64,000 bases of DNA, from the NCBI GenBank assembly GCA_016717705.1, contig JADKFD010000010.1, forward strand, positions 36,685 through 100,684. Direction: 5' to 3'. The position numbers and the translations under genes are program-made. Source of the stretch: Rhodanobacteraceae bacterium (GTDB lineage: Bacteria > Pseudomonadota > Gammaproteobacteria > Xanthomonadales > SZUA-5). Under the pieces are notes generated by a model. It was given only the letters and a program-made list of their open reading frames with translations, searched no databases and was not told where the DNA came from. This document shows, piece by piece, positions 48,749-57,563 of this stretch (position 1 is the first letter of the stretch; each line of letters starts with the position of its first letter).

Positions 48749-49495
48749 ATGTCTACCGAAAGCGACTGGCTGCTCGGCCCGAATGCGGTCGAGGCGCAGC
48801 TGGAAACCGATCCGACGCGGATCCTGGAAATCCTGGTTGAAGACGGCAAGCGCAATCCGCGCGTGGATGGCCTGGTCCAGCAGTTGCGCGGGCTGGGCAT
48901 CGCCGTGCAGCGGATTCCGCGGGCGCAGTTCGACAAGCGCGTCGGCAGCGATCGCCACCAGGGCATCGCCGCGCGCTGGCGCCTGCCCGAGGGACTGGAT
49001 GAGAATGACCTGCTGGCGCTGGTCGAGAAGTCCAGCACGCCGGTGCTGATCCTGGTGCTGGATGGCGTGCAGGACCCGCACAATCTGGGTGCCTGCATCC
49101 GCACCGCCGCCGCGGCCGGGGCGATGGCCGTGGTGGTGCCGAAGGATCGCGCGGTCGGGCTGACACCGACGGTGGTGCGCGCATCGGCGGGCATGGCGGC
49201 CAAGTTGCCGCTGGTGCGCGTGACCAATCTGGCGCGTGCGCTGGAACGACTGAAAAAGGCCGGCGTATGGGTCGGCGGTGCGGCCGGCGAAGCCACGGCA
49301 AGCGTCTACCAGGCCGACCTCAAGGGCTCGCTGGCCATCGTGCTCGGCAGCGAAGGCGAAGGCCTGCGCGAACTGACGCGCAAGACCTGCGATTACCTGT
49401 GGAAGATTCCGATTGCGGCGAACGTCGAGAGCCTGAATGTCAGCGTGGCCGCGGGGGTGTTTCTGTTCGAGGCGGTCAGGCAGCGCCAGAAGTAG
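48749..49495 (+). CDS. rlmB: 23S rRNA (guanosine(2251)-2'-O)-methyltransferase RlmB
   Basis: 248 residues; ATG at 48749 after GAAGGGAAG. N-terminal substrate-binding domain (LLGPNAVEAQLETDPTRILEILV, QFDKRVGSDRHQGIAARW), then the SPOUT domain with ILVLDGVQDPHNLGACIRTAAAAGA, KDRAVGLTPTVVRASAGMAAKLPLVRVTN, LAIVLGSEGEGLRELTRKTCD and IPIAANVESLNVSVAAGVFLFE, whose deep-knot residues are complete. SAM-dependent methylation of G2251 in the peptidyl-transferase P loop. Confidence 0.95.
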   Translation: MSTESDWLLGPNAVEAQLETDPTRILEILVEDGKRNPRVDGLVQQLRGLGIAVQRIPRAQFDKRVGSDRHQGIAARWRLPEGLDENDLLALVEKSSTPVLILVLDGVQDPHNLGACIRTAAAAGAMAVVVPKDRAVGLTPTVVRASAGMAAKLPLVRVTNLARALERLKKAGVWVGGAAGEATASVYQADLKGSLAIVLGSEGEGLRELTRKTCDYLWKIPIAANVESLNVSVAAGVFLFEAVRQRQK

Positions 49496-49650
49496 GCCGG
49501 GTACTCGCGGCCCTGGGCTTGGCCAGCGCCGCAGTGCTGTTCCGCGAGACGCCCGGCCGGACTGGCTGCAGTCCTTGTCGGAGCGGGTTGACCCGCGAAA
49601 GCGCCGAAACCCCCCCCTTTGAAATCAAAGGCTTACGGGATATTCGGTTA
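49495..49650. repeat. Family F fragment followed by diverged family B repeat
   Basis: 49495-49562 is the inverted counterpart of the unit at 51301-51600 (GTACTCGCGGCCCTGGGCTTGGCC, TTCCGCGAGACGCCCGGCCGG). 49579-49650 has GTCGGAGCGGGTTGACCCGCGAAAGC. Confidence 0.65.
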
Positions 49651-49670
49651 GAGGGGCACGCACGTCGCCC

Positions 49671-50948
49671 CTACAGCGACGTGCGCTCCTTCCACGCGTC
49701 CCGCGCCTGCAGCCAGCTATACGTCGCCTGCGCGCCGACAAAACCGAACGGTCGCCAGGTGCGGGTCAGGCCGAAGGGTGCAAAGCGCCGCCAGCTGTCG
49801 TCGCCCGCAATGCCGGCCGCCAGCAATTCACCAATCGCGGTCGTGGTGGCCACGCCGTGGCCACCGAATGCCTGGGCGAACCACAGGCCCGGCTGCAACT
49901 GGCCCAGCTGCGGCATCTCGTGGCGCGCGTAGCTCATCAATCCGCTCCAGGCGTAGTCGATGCGCACCTCGCCCAATTGCGGATACACGCGTGCGATGTC
50001 GCGTTTGAGCAGGCGGGCGACGGCTTCCGGCGTGCGATTCAAGATCGAGATGCGACCTCCCCAGAGCAGCCGGGTGTCGGGCAGGGCGCGGTAGTAGTCG
50101 AATGCGAATCGCGTGTCGTACACGGCCGCGCGCGTGCGGATTGCCTGGTCAAGACGGGCACCGAGCGGCTCGGTGACGGCGACATAGGTGGCGATCGGCA
50201 GAATCGCTCGCTGCAGCGCTGGCACGAGTCCCTTCAGGTAGCCACCACCGGCAACGACCACCTGATCGGCGTCGACCTCGCCTTGGGCGGTACGCAGCTG
50301 CCAGCGGCCATCGCGCCGTTCGACCGAGGTCACGGCACTGTCGGCATGCACGCGCACGCCCAGCGACTGCGCCGCGCGCGCCATTCCCAGTGCCAGATTC
50401 AGGGGGTGGACGTGGAAAGCATCGGCCTCGAACAACCCGCCGTGGTAACGCGAGCTCAGCAACTGCTGGCGCAACTGATCGCGACTGATCGGCGACCAGT
50501 CGGTGCCGAACTGCTGGGCCAGCAGGTGCCGATGTGATTCCAGCAAACTGGGATCGTCGAACCAGTTGGCCCAGATGACGCCGGCATCGACGCGGTCGCA
50601 GTCGATCGAATACTGATCGATGCGTTGGCGGATGGTGCCGACGGCGTTGCGCGTGAGCTCATACATCCAGCGCGCGGTTTCGCTTCCGACCTTCTGCTGC
50701 AACGCAGCTTCATCGAGCGAATAGCCACCGAACACGAAGCCGCCGTTGCGACCGCTGGCGCCAAAGCCGATCGATTGCGCTTCCAGCAGCAGGACATCAT
50801 CGATGCCACGTTCGGCCAGCCCGAGCGCGGTGGCGAGGCCAGCGTAGCCGCCGCCGACGATGGCGACGCGCGCGCGGTGCCTGCCGCTCAGCGGTGGATG
50901 ATCATTCGGCTCGCGGCGGGTGGCGGCGTAGTAGGTTTGGGCGTGCAT
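49671..50948 (-). CDS. FAD-dependent amine/amino-acid oxidoreductase (DAO family)
   Basis: 425 residues from the ATG at 50948 (MHAQTYYAATRRE); the longer open frame reads through a repeat and is rejected. FAD motif VAIVGGGYAGLATALGLAERG with IGFGASGRNGGFVFGGYSLDE, VVVAGGGYLKGLVP and a C-terminal FAQAFGGHGVATTTAIGELLA. The 'SGRNGGFV' and 'GHGVATT' motifs are those of PuuB-like gamma-glutamylputrescine oxidases and glycine/sarcosine-type oxidases. The substrate is not decided. The gene is bracketed by family F repeat fragments. Confidence 0.85.
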   Translation of the reverse strand: MHAQTYYAATRREPNDHPPLSGRHRARVAIVGGGYAGLATALGLAERGIDDVLLLEAQSIGFGASGRNGGFVFGGYSLDEAALQQKVGSETARWMYELTRNAVGTIRQRIDQYSIDCDRVDAGVIWANWFDDPSLLESHRHLLAQQFGTDWSPISRDQLRQQLLSSRYHGGLFEADAFHVHPLNLALGMARAAQSLGVRVHADSAVTSVERRDGRWQLRTAQGEVDADQVVVAGGGYLKGLVPALQRAILPIATYVAVTEPLGARLDQAIRTRAAVYDTRFAFDYYRALPDTRLLWGGRISILNRTPEAVARLLKRDIARVYPQLGEVRIDYAWSGLMSYARHEMPQLGQLQPGLWFAQAFGGHGVATTTAIGELLAAGIAGDDSWRRFAPFGLTRTWRPFGFVGAQATYSWLQARDAWKERTSL

Positions 50949-50975
50949 GCGGCGATTCTGCCGGTTTGGCCGGTC

Positions 50976-51059
50976 GTAGGTCACGTTGCTGGCATAGCGA
51001 GCTACGTGACAATCAGGCCGAGATGTCACCTGGTTCGCTTCGCGGCCAACGCGAGCTAC
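50976..51059. repeat. Family A repeat, copy 7 (full)
   Basis: GTAGGTCACGTTGCTGG at the left and GGCCAACGCGAGCTAC at the right (diverged). The CTAC end provides the stop codon of the 59-residue membrane protein. Confidence 0.8.
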
Positions 51060-51235
51060 GATTTGCGCGCGCCGTAGACCATGGCAGCCAGGCCAGCCAC
51101 CATCGCCACCGGGCCCAGGCCGCCCTGTGGAATCGGATGGCGGGTGAGCCAGATGCCGCCGAACACCAGTGCGATGACCAACAGCGCGCTGGTCATGGTC
51201 ACCAGGATTTTCGACAGCCAGTTGGGTAGCGACAT
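51056..51235 (-). CDS. 59-residue membrane protein
   Basis: A short frame that is easily missed: MSLPNWLSKILVTMTSALLV, IALVFGGIWLTRHPIPQGG, then LGPVAMVAGLAAMVYGARKS and stop. Two hydrophobic segments (about 10-30 and 38-54) joined by a polar turn predict a small two-pass inner-membrane protein. It sits between the oxidase gene and tandem repeats, on the same strand. The stop is formed by the outer end of a family A repeat. No family known to me; coding status rests on composition and the clean ATG. Confidence 0.55.
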   Translation of the reverse strand: MSLPNWLSKILVTMTSALLVIALVFGGIWLTRHPIPQGGLGPVAMVAGLAAMVYGARKS

Positions 51236-51300
51236 TGGCGTGCTCAGGATGTGGGTGCGACGAGATGGGCGTCGTTCGAGCGAAATTCAAGTGATGCGAT

Positions 51301-51815
51301 GGGCGTAGCGCAGCGCCGGCGCGCGCCGTGCCGGGATGGGCGTGCTGCGGTTCACGCCGACGACCGCGTCGGCCCGCCGCAAGTCCGGCCGGGCGTCTCG
51401 CGGAACTCCACTGTGGCATTGGCGAGCCCTGGGGCCGCGAGTGCCCGGCCTACTTCTCGCGATGTCGCGACGCGTCGAAAGTAGCGCGGTTACGGCGCGC
51501 GGGTTGCATGAAGGTGCGGACAGGCAAGTTCGCGCCGACAACCGCGTCGGCCCGCCGCAAGTCTGGCCGGGCGTCTCGCGGAACTCCACTGTGGCGTTGG
51601 CGGGGCCTGGGGCCGCGAGTACCCGGCTTACTTTTCGCGATGTCGCGACGCGTCGAAAGTAGCGCGGTTACGGCGCGCGGGATGCATGAAGGTGTGGACA
51701 GACAAGTTCGCGCCGACGACCGCGTTCGGTGTGGCGCAAGCTCGGCCGGGCGTCTCGCGGAAGGGCTGGGTCGCACTGCGGAAGCCGCGGGCCGCGAGTG
51801 CCCAGCCTACTTTCG
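51301..51815. repeat. Family F tandem repeats, 178-bp period
   Basis: Units beginning CGCCGACGACCGCGTCGG are spaced exactly 178 bases apart at 51355, 51533 and 51711 (the third diverges). Each contains GGCCGGGCGTCTCGCGGAA, a GCCCGGCCTAC-type end, TCGCGATGTCGCGACGCGTCG and GTAGCGCGGTTACGGCGCGC. Long frames run through both strands with the same peptide repeated, so they are compositional, not genes. Confidence 0.88.
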
Positions 51816-51824
51816 GGACTGCGC

Positions 51825-52424
51825 TCAACTGTCGACGGCAACCGCATCGCCGATGCTGGCCTGCCCGCGGCTGGCGTCGCGCAGCCGCTGGGCGCAACGG
51901 GCGCTGTCGCTGGCGGGCAGCACGATCATGCAGGCAAAGCCGCTGGCGTCGTAGCGCTCGTCGACGATCTGGCCGTGGAATTCAACGACGATCTGACGCA
52001 GGGCATTTTCGAAGGCGAATGCGGCGGACACCGGCAGACCGTGCATCGCCACCAGTTCCCGCCGCGGTGCGCGTCGCAGGCACTCCGCCGCGGCGCCGCC
52101 GTAGGCGCGCACCAGGCCACCGGCGCCAAGCTTGATACCGCCGAACCAGCGGGTGACGACGACCAGGACGCGGTCCATGCCCTGGCCGTCGATCGCCTGC
52201 AGGATCGGCCGGCCGGCGGTGCCGGCGGGCTCGTTGGCGTCATGGAAGCGGTATTGCTGGCCGATGCGGTAGGCGTAGCAGTGGTGGCTGGCTTCCTCGC
52301 GTTCGCAGTCGGCCACATGGGTCATGGCGCTCTCGACGCTGTCGATCGGCCACGCGCGCGCGAGGAAGCGGCTTTTCTGGATGTGTTCCTCGAAGACCGC
52401 GGCGGCGGTCAGGGTGGCGCTCAC
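51825..52424 (-). CDS. yigZ: YigZ/IMPACT-family protein
   Basis: 199 residues. UPF0029 N-terminal domain: EEHIQKSRFLARAWPIDS, HHCYAYRIGQQYRFHDANEPAGTAGRPILQAI, VLVVVTRWFGGIKLGAGGLVRAYGGAAAECLR; then the DUF1949 C-terminal domain. The order and spacing are those of YigZ. The protein is thought to bind nucleic acid or interact with translation; exact function unsettled. The start overlaps the end of the anti-sigma-like gene by 4 bases, so it may be the last gene of that operon. Confidence 0.93.
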   Translation of the reverse strand: MSATLTAAAVFEEHIQKSRFLARAWPIDSVESAMTHVADCEREEASHHCYAYRIGQQYRFHDANEPAGTAGRPILQAIDGQGMDRVLVVVTRWFGGIKLGAGGLVRAYGGAAAECLRRAPRRELVAMHGLPVSAAFAFENALRQIVVEFHGQIVDERYDASGFACMIVLPASDSARCAQRLRDASRGQASIGDAVAVDS

Positions 52425-53506
52425 TGGTGCTGTTCTGCCCAGATGCGCAGATCCTTGGGCAGCTCTCGCTGCGGAAACTGCCGACGCAGCTCCGCCAGCA
52501 ATCGGAGCGCCTGTGTCTGGTCGCCGGCGGCAATCGCCTTGCGCACCGCGGCGAGGCGGTTGGCGTAGACATCACCCGGCCCGTCCTCGCCGGTCGCCGC
52601 GGCGGCCTGATCGGCTTCTTCGTCGCGATCACGCTTGGCCAGTTCTTCGCTGCCGCCAGCAAGGGCGCCGGTGACGGCAATGTTCGCGGCGCTGCTGGCA
52701 TCGGCGCCAGGCTGACTCAGCGGCTTGGCCAGATCGATCACGCCCAGATCGTCGGCGGGCGCAACTGCTGCGGCAGGTGCCGGCGCGGCAACCGGTGCCG
52801 CAGCGATCTCCGCGGGTGGCGCGGCAGGCAGTTCTGCTGGTGCCTCGCGCGCCGGGGCCTGTTCAATCGCCATCGTCGCGGCAGGGGCAGTCGCAACGAT
52901 CGGCGCCGGCTCGGCCGGAAATGGGCGCGGGGCAGCCGGTTTCGGCGCGGCGTCGAGTATCTGGTCGGCGAGCTCGGGTGACGCGGCCAGGCCTGATGCG
53001 GATTCGAGCTTGGCGGCGGCCCCGGCGAGGTTTTCGTGGCGAAGCTCCAGCGCCTGTTGCTCGGGTGCCCTGCTGGCGGCCATCGGCGCACTGCGCGCCA
53101 GCTCTGAGCGCTTTTCCTCCAGCACCGGCGCTTCCTGCTGGCGCTGATGCACGCTGTCCTCGCCGGACGCGGCAGTGGATGAGACCGCCGGCCCGGCGGC
53201 GCTATCGGCGTCTGCGGCCGACTTCGCTGGTGCGCTGACCTTTGCCGCGGGCATGTCCAGAGCTGACGGCGCGTGTTCGACCTGCTGCCAGATGCGCAGG
53301 GCCAGCCCGCTGCCCACCAACAGCGTCAGTCCTGCGGCCATGCTGAGCCAGATCGGCTGCGGGCGCCGTTTCGGCGCGGCCACGGCGGCGTGCGCCCGCG
53401 CCAGGATGCGGGCGTCAAGATCGGCGGACGGGGAAGCGCCCGGCGCACGCCGCAGCGCGTCGACGATGTCGCTCTCCAATCGGTCGAAGCGGTTGTCCCG
53501 GCTCAT
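52421..53506 (-). CDS. Putative anti-sigma factor, membrane protein with Ala/Pro-rich periplasmic part
   Basis: 361 residues. A cytoplasmic N-terminus (FDRLESDIVDALRRAPGA), one transmembrane helix (IWLSMAAGLTLLVGSGLALRIW, about 53-75) and a long Ala/Pro-rich stretch follow. The end is globular (ANRLAAVRKAIAAGDQTQALRLLAELRRQFPQRELPKDLRIW). The gene starts in the stop of an ECF sigma gene (ATGA overlap), the usual position of a membrane anti-sigma factor. No ZAS HxxxCxxC motif is present, so regulation is inferred from position and topology only. Confidence 0.65.
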   Translation of the reverse strand: MSRDNRFDRLESDIVDALRRAPGASPSADLDARILARAHAAVAAPKRRPQPIWLSMAAGLTLLVGSGLALRIWQQVEHAPSALDMPAAKVSAPAKSAADADSAAGPAVSSTAASGEDSVHQRQQEAPVLEEKRSELARSAPMAASRAPEQQALELRHENLAGAAAKLESASGLAASPELADQILDAAPKPAAPRPFPAEPAPIVATAPAATMAIEQAPAREAPAELPAAPPAEIAAAPVAAPAPAAAVAPADDLGVIDLAKPLSQPGADASSAANIAVTGALAGGSEELAKRDRDEEADQAAAATGEDGPGDVYANRLAAVRKAIAAGDQTQALRLLAELRRQFPQRELPKDLRIWAEQHQ

Positions 53507-54048
53507 GACGCGCGCAATCCTTCCCGCAATTTGGCCAGCGCATAACGCAGGCGCGATTTGATCGTCTCGCGGCCGGTACCGACGCTCGCCGCGATCTCCT
53601 CCAAGGTGAGGTCGCCCTCGGCGCGTAACAACAGCACCGCCTTTTGCTCAGTCGGCAGCGCTTCAACCAGACTGGCCAGGCGCTCCATCTGCTCGGCCTG
53701 ATCCAGCGCCAATGCGGGATCGTCTTCGGGCAGCCCGGGAAACCCCACCAGCACATCGTCGGCATTGACCGTCGGATGCAGGCGCCGCAGATGGTCGATG
53801 GCCAGATGGTGGGCGATGCGGAACAGCCAGGCGGCGAAGCGCGCCGTCGGACTGTAGCGCGCCCGCGCATCGATGACGCGGCTCCAGGTGTCCTGGTAGA
53901 GCTCCTCAGCCACGGCGGCCTGCCCGGTCAGGCGCACCAGATAGCGCAGCAGCCGCACCCGATAGCGCCCGTAGAGCGCATCGAAGGCACGCGCTTGCCC
54001 GGCGGCATAGCGCAGCATCAGGTTTTCGTCGCTGTCGGCGTCGTCCAC
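53503..54048 (-). CDS. RNA polymerase ECF sigma factor, RpoE-like
   Basis: 181 residues. Region 2: AFDALYGRYRVRLLRYLVRLTGQAAVAEELYQDTWSRVI and AWLFRIAHHLAIDHLRR. Region 4: LPTEQKAVLLLRAEGDLTLEEIAASVGTGRETIKSRLRYALAKLREGL. First gene of a minus-strand operon with the putative anti-sigma factor and yigZ. Target promoters and the inducing signal are not visible. Confidence 0.93.
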   Translation of the reverse strand: MDDADSDENLMLRYAAGQARAFDALYGRYRVRLLRYLVRLTGQAAVAEELYQDTWSRVIDARARYSPTARFAAWLFRIAHHLAIDHLRRLHPTVNADDVLVGFPGLPEDDPALALDQAEQMERLASLVEALPTEQKAVLLLRAEGDLTLEEIAASVGTGRETIKSRLRYALAKLREGLRAS

Positions 54049-54158
54049 GGCGGGTCAAGGTGTGGCCACGCAGTGACGATAGCTCAAGCGGGTTGGCGCA
54101 GTGCAGGTTCATGCACTGGACTAACGCGGCGGGGCGGGGAATGGGGTTGACGCGCCGC

Positions 54159-54236
54159 TGTGGGAGCGAGATGGCCACGTCGCGACCGCCGTGGCGCCGA
54201 ATCTGATGCTCGCGACGCGCGCGTCGCTCCTACACA
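54159..54236. repeat. Family C repeat
   Basis: TGTGGGAGCGAGATGGCCACGTCGCGACC and, inverted, GCTCGCGACGCGCGCGTCGCTCCTACA. It lies between the divergent sigma-factor and FHA genes and spans most of their common promoter region. Confidence 0.75.
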
Positions 54237-54289
54237 CCGACTGGTTTTCCCGCTACCCTGCGCAGCGGGCGTCAAGGCGGAGGCCTTTG

Positions 54290-54820
54290 GTGGATCGCAT
54301 CATCGTGAAGTTCCTGAGTGGCGGTCGTGCCGGGCATACCGAGGTCTATCCGGTCACGCGCTTCTCCTCGCTTTACCTGGGGCGGGATCCCAAGTGCGAT
54401 GTGCGGGTGGACGCCGAACGCGACGCCATGGTGTCGCGCAGCCATGCGGTGATCGAGTGGGTCGATCATGAGGAAGAGGGCTGGCGCCAGTACACGCTGA
54501 CCGATCTGCTCAGCAGCAATGGCACCTATCTGAACGGCCAGCGCGTGCATGGCACGGTGGAACTGAATTCCGGCGATCACATCCGCTTGGGCGTGCACGG
54601 GCCGGAATTCCGCCTGGAGGTCGAACTGCCGGAGGCGAACATGCAGCCGGAGGTGACCCAGTCCCTGCGCGTCGATCCATTGCTGAAGACGCCGCCGCCG
54701 CGCACGCGCAGCGCTGCGGACGCGCTGGATGGTGCCGCGACGGTCCGTGGGGCGCACCTCGCCTCCAGACTGGAACGGACCGTGGAACCACCTGAGCCGT
54801 CTGACAGCGGCGGTCCCTAG
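54290..54820 (+). CDS. FHA-domain protein
   Basis: 176 residues from a GTG at 54290 with GGAGG upstream; the frame further upstream is repeat sequence. FHA domain (about 20-105): SSLYLGRDPKCDVRVDAE, MVSRSHAVIEWV, LTDLLSSNGTYLNGQRVHG, DHIRLGVHGPEFRLEVE. The phosphothreonine-binding residues (GR, SxSH, NG) are present. A short Pro/Arg-rich tail (KTPPPRTRSAAD) follows. It probably reads out a Ser/Thr kinase; the only such kinase in the window is at 16378. The stop overlaps the xseA stop on the other strand. Confidence 0.88.
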   Translation: MDRIIVKFLSGGRAGHTEVYPVTRFSSLYLGRDPKCDVRVDAERDAMVSRSHAVIEWVDHEEEGWRQYTLTDLLSSNGTYLNGQRVHGTVELNSGDHIRLGVHGPEFRLEVELPEANMQPEVTQSLRVDPLLKTPPPRTRSAADALDGAATVRGAHLASRLERTVEPPEPSDSGGP

Positions 54821-56238
54821 TCCTCGCTGCGCAGCGTGCGCTCGCCGTCCGCGAAATGCGCAATGACCGATTCGCCTGATTGCAGCGCACCGGCGCGGAG
54901 CACCAGGGTACCGTCGTCGCGGCGACGCAGCAGCACATAGCCGCGTTCCAGCGTGGCTTGCGGGCCAAGCAGGCGCAAGGCCGAAAAAGCATGGCTGCTG
55001 CGAGCGCGCAGGGTGGCGGTGTCGGGACGACAGCGGTCGAGCTCATGCGCGCTCTGGTTCAGCAATTCGTGCTGGCGCTGCAGTCCGCGGCGCGCCAATG
55101 CCTGCAGCCGTGCCAGCAGCACGGCGGCGCCTTGCTGGGTGCGCGCGATGCGCCGTTCGGGCGCGTGCAGGCGCAAGCGTTCGGCCAGCGCGATCAGGCG
55201 CTGACGCCGCTGGTGGGCGATGTGGCGTTGCGCCAGGCCCAACTCGTCGACATGCCGCCGCAATCGTGCCAGCGCCAGTTCCAGCGCGCGCCGCGGGTCG
55301 CGCGCGCGCAGCAGGCGCTCGCAGGCATCGCTGGCCTGGCTGGCGCTGTCGAGCCGGCGGCGCAGCTGATCGCGCAGCGCACCGGCCTGTTGCCGCAGAC
55401 GCTGGCTGATCGCCGCGGCGCTCGGGGTCATCAATTCGGCGGCAGCCGAGGGAGTAGGTGCACGCACGTCGGCGACCAGATCGGCCAGCGTGAAATCGGT
55501 CTCGTGGCCGACCGCCGACAGTGTCGGGATCGCGGCTGCGGCGATCATCCGCGCCAGCGCTTCGTCGTTGAACGCCGCGAGGTCCTCGAGCGATCCACCG
55601 CCTCGGGTCAGCAGGACCAGATCGTAGGCTGGCGTGGTCGACAGGACCGCGCCGAGCGCCGCGCGCAGTTGCGCCGGCGCCTCGGTACCCTGGACCTGAG
55701 CCGGATACAGATCGATCGCAAGCAGCGGCCAGCGCCGCGCGCACACCGACAGTACGTCGCGGATCGCCGCGCCCTGCGGCGAGCTGATCACGGCAACGCG
55801 GCGCGGCATCCGCGGCAGCGCGCGCTTGCGCGCGGGATCGGTCAGCCCTTCGGCCTGCAACAGGGCCTTGAGGCGCTCGAACTCGCGCATCAGCCGACCG
55901 AGACCGGCGTCCTCCATGTGTTCGCAGATCAGCTGATAGTCGCCGCGCGCCTCATACAGGCTGATGCGTCCGCGCACTACGACCTGGCTGCCGTCGCCCG
56001 GTTTCGTGCGTACGTACAGGTTGTTCGATTTGAACATGGCACAGCGGATCTGCGCACTGTGGTCCTTGAGCGTGAAATACCAATGTCCCGAAGCGGCACG
56101 CGTGTAGTTGGAGATCTCGCCCTCGACCCAGACCTGAGAGAAGGCATCTTCCAGCAGCCCGCGCGCCAGCTTGTTGAGCTGGCTCGGCGTCAGGATCGGA
56201 CGCTCGCGGGCGGCGTAGCTGGGGACGGATTCGGTCAT
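54817..56238 (-). CDS. xseA: Exodeoxyribonuclease VII large subunit
   Basis: 473 residues from the ATG at 56238 (MTESVPSYAARERPILTPSQLN). OB-fold domain with VWVEGEISNYTRAASGHWYFTLKD and SQVVVRGRISLYEARGDYQLI, then the catalytic part: RVAVISSPQGAAIRDVLSV, LVLLTRGGGSLEDLAAFNDE, PTLSAVGHETDFTLADLVADVRAPTPSAAAEL. A long Arg-rich coiled-coil region and a C-terminal SVIAHFADGERTL strand complete it. It forms a complex with XseB (not in the window) that degrades single-stranded DNA. Confidence 0.96.
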   Translation of the reverse strand: MTESVPSYAARERPILTPSQLNKLARGLLEDAFSQVWVEGEISNYTRAASGHWYFTLKDHSAQIRCAMFKSNNLYVRTKPGDGSQVVVRGRISLYEARGDYQLICEHMEDAGLGRLMREFERLKALLQAEGLTDPARKRALPRMPRRVAVISSPQGAAIRDVLSVCARRWPLLAIDLYPAQVQGTEAPAQLRAALGAVLSTTPAYDLVLLTRGGGSLEDLAAFNDEALARMIAAAAIPTLSAVGHETDFTLADLVADVRAPTPSAAAELMTPSAAAISQRLRQQAGALRDQLRRRLDSASQASDACERLLRARDPRRALELALARLRRHVDELGLAQRHIAHQRRQRLIALAERLRLHAPERRIARTQQGAAVLLARLQALARRGLQRQHELLNQSAHELDRCRPDTATLRARSSHAFSALRLLGPQATLERGYVLLRRRDDGTLVLRAGALQSGESVIAHFADGERTLRSED

Positions 56239-56336
56239 GCGAGGCAAGATAGCGCATGCGGCGGGGCGGTTGAGACTTGACCAACCCGCTCTCACCGAGC
56301 ATGCCGTAAATCGTTGATTATATTGCGCAATATTTG

Positions 56337-56392
56337 AGGGCATGAGGGCACGAGAGCACGAGGGCACGAGGGCACGAGGGCACGGGCAAAGT
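56337..56392. repeat. GGGCACGA minisatellite
   Basis: Six to seven tandem units of GGGCA[TC]GA with small variations, in the 290-base gap between xseA and the MDR gene. Two near-copies of CGCTGCGCGAACAAG[CT]GCACCG follow (56437 and 56477). Confidence 0.8.
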
Positions 56393-56530
56393 CAAGCCCC
56401 CCGCGTTACGGCCCCGCTCGTGCCCTCGCCCAGTTCGCTGCGCGAACAAGCGCACCGACAGGGGCGACCGTGACCTCGCTGCGCGAACAAGTGCACCGCC
56501 AGTGGCGACCGGAACTCCTGCAGGTATCGA

Positions 56531-57563
56531 CTACGCCACGAGTATCAGCTTCCCCACCGTGCGGCCGCTCTCGATGGCCCGCTGCGCATCGGCAGCGCGC
56601 TCCAGCGGGAAGCGGGTCACAGGCGGCGGCAGCAGACGGCCATCGGCGAAGCGCTCCAGCAACCAGTGCATGCCGCCGCGCAGGCGCTCGGCCTCGCCGG
56701 ACAGAAAACTGAGGTTGCAGGCGAGCACGCTCTTGTTGTCGCGGGTCATCGATAACGGGTTGTAGCGCGGCGTCCGCAGCCAGTCCCAGGCCAGCTTGAA
56801 CCAGTTGAGCCGGCCATCGTGTGGCAGCATCGAGGCGAAACCGTAGATCAACAATCGGCCGGCTGGCGCCAGTTGCGCGTAGCTTTGGCTCAGGGTCGAC
56901 ACGCCGTTGGCATCGAACACCGCCTGGAAGCCACCCGGTGCCAGTTCGCGCGTGCGCTGCCACAGATCCTCGGCCGACTTGTCGATGACTGCATCGCAGC
57001 CGGCCGCCAGTGCCGCCTCGCGTTTGTGTGCCGCGCCAACGACGCCGATCACCCGGCATCCGCCCAGGCGACCGAGTTGCGCCAACGCCGAGCCAACGCC
57101 GCCGGCCGCCGAATGCACCAGCCAGGTGTCGCCTGGATGCGGATGCAACAACTCATGCACCATCCACCAGGCGGTCAGGAAGATCGTCGGGATGGCCGCG
57201 CCAGCGTCTGCAGACATGCCTGCCGGTCGCTTGAACACACGATCGGGGGTGAGCACGACGCGACTGGCATAACCGCCGAACAGGGTCAGTCCGATCACCG
57301 GATCGCCGAGGCTGAACTCGCTGATGTCGCTGCCGAGTGCAGCGATCCGCCCCGCCACTTCGAATCCGGGCGTGATCGGATAGCCGTGCAGGCGTTTGGC
57401 CGATTCGTACAAGCCCATGCGGATGATGCCATCGGCGTAGTTGACCCCAATCGCCTCGACCGCGATGGCCACTTCGCCGGCTGCCGGGCGCGCGATCCGC
57501 TTCCTCGACGACGCGCAGGCGCTCATAGCCGCCCGGGCGGTCGATGACGACGCGCCGCATCAA
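56531..57563 (-). CDS. Zinc-type MDR oxidoreductase (quinone-reductase/VAT-1-like) with an N-terminal frameshift
   Basis: The start codon at 57563 gives MMRRVVIDRPGGYERLRVVEE. Near 57500 the frame changes and continues as RPAAGEVAIAVEAIGVNYAD to the end at 56531, about 340 residues in total. Landmarks: GYPITPGFEVAGRIAALG, GDPVIGLTLFGGYASRVV, the NADPH-binding WLVHSAAGGVGSALAQLGRL and a substrate-loop region unique to VAT-1-like members (LNWFKLAWDWLRTPRYNPLSM). No zinc ligands are seen, so it is probably a zinc-independent quinone or enone reductase. The shift is a single base in a GC-rich run and may be a sequencing error. It overlaps the upstream gene. Confidence 0.8.

Noticed and set aside
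51328..51954. Several long frames on both strands across 51.25-51.95 kb
   Set aside because: They translate 178-bp tandem repeats, giving the same peptide again and again; composition, not coding conservation, keeps them open.
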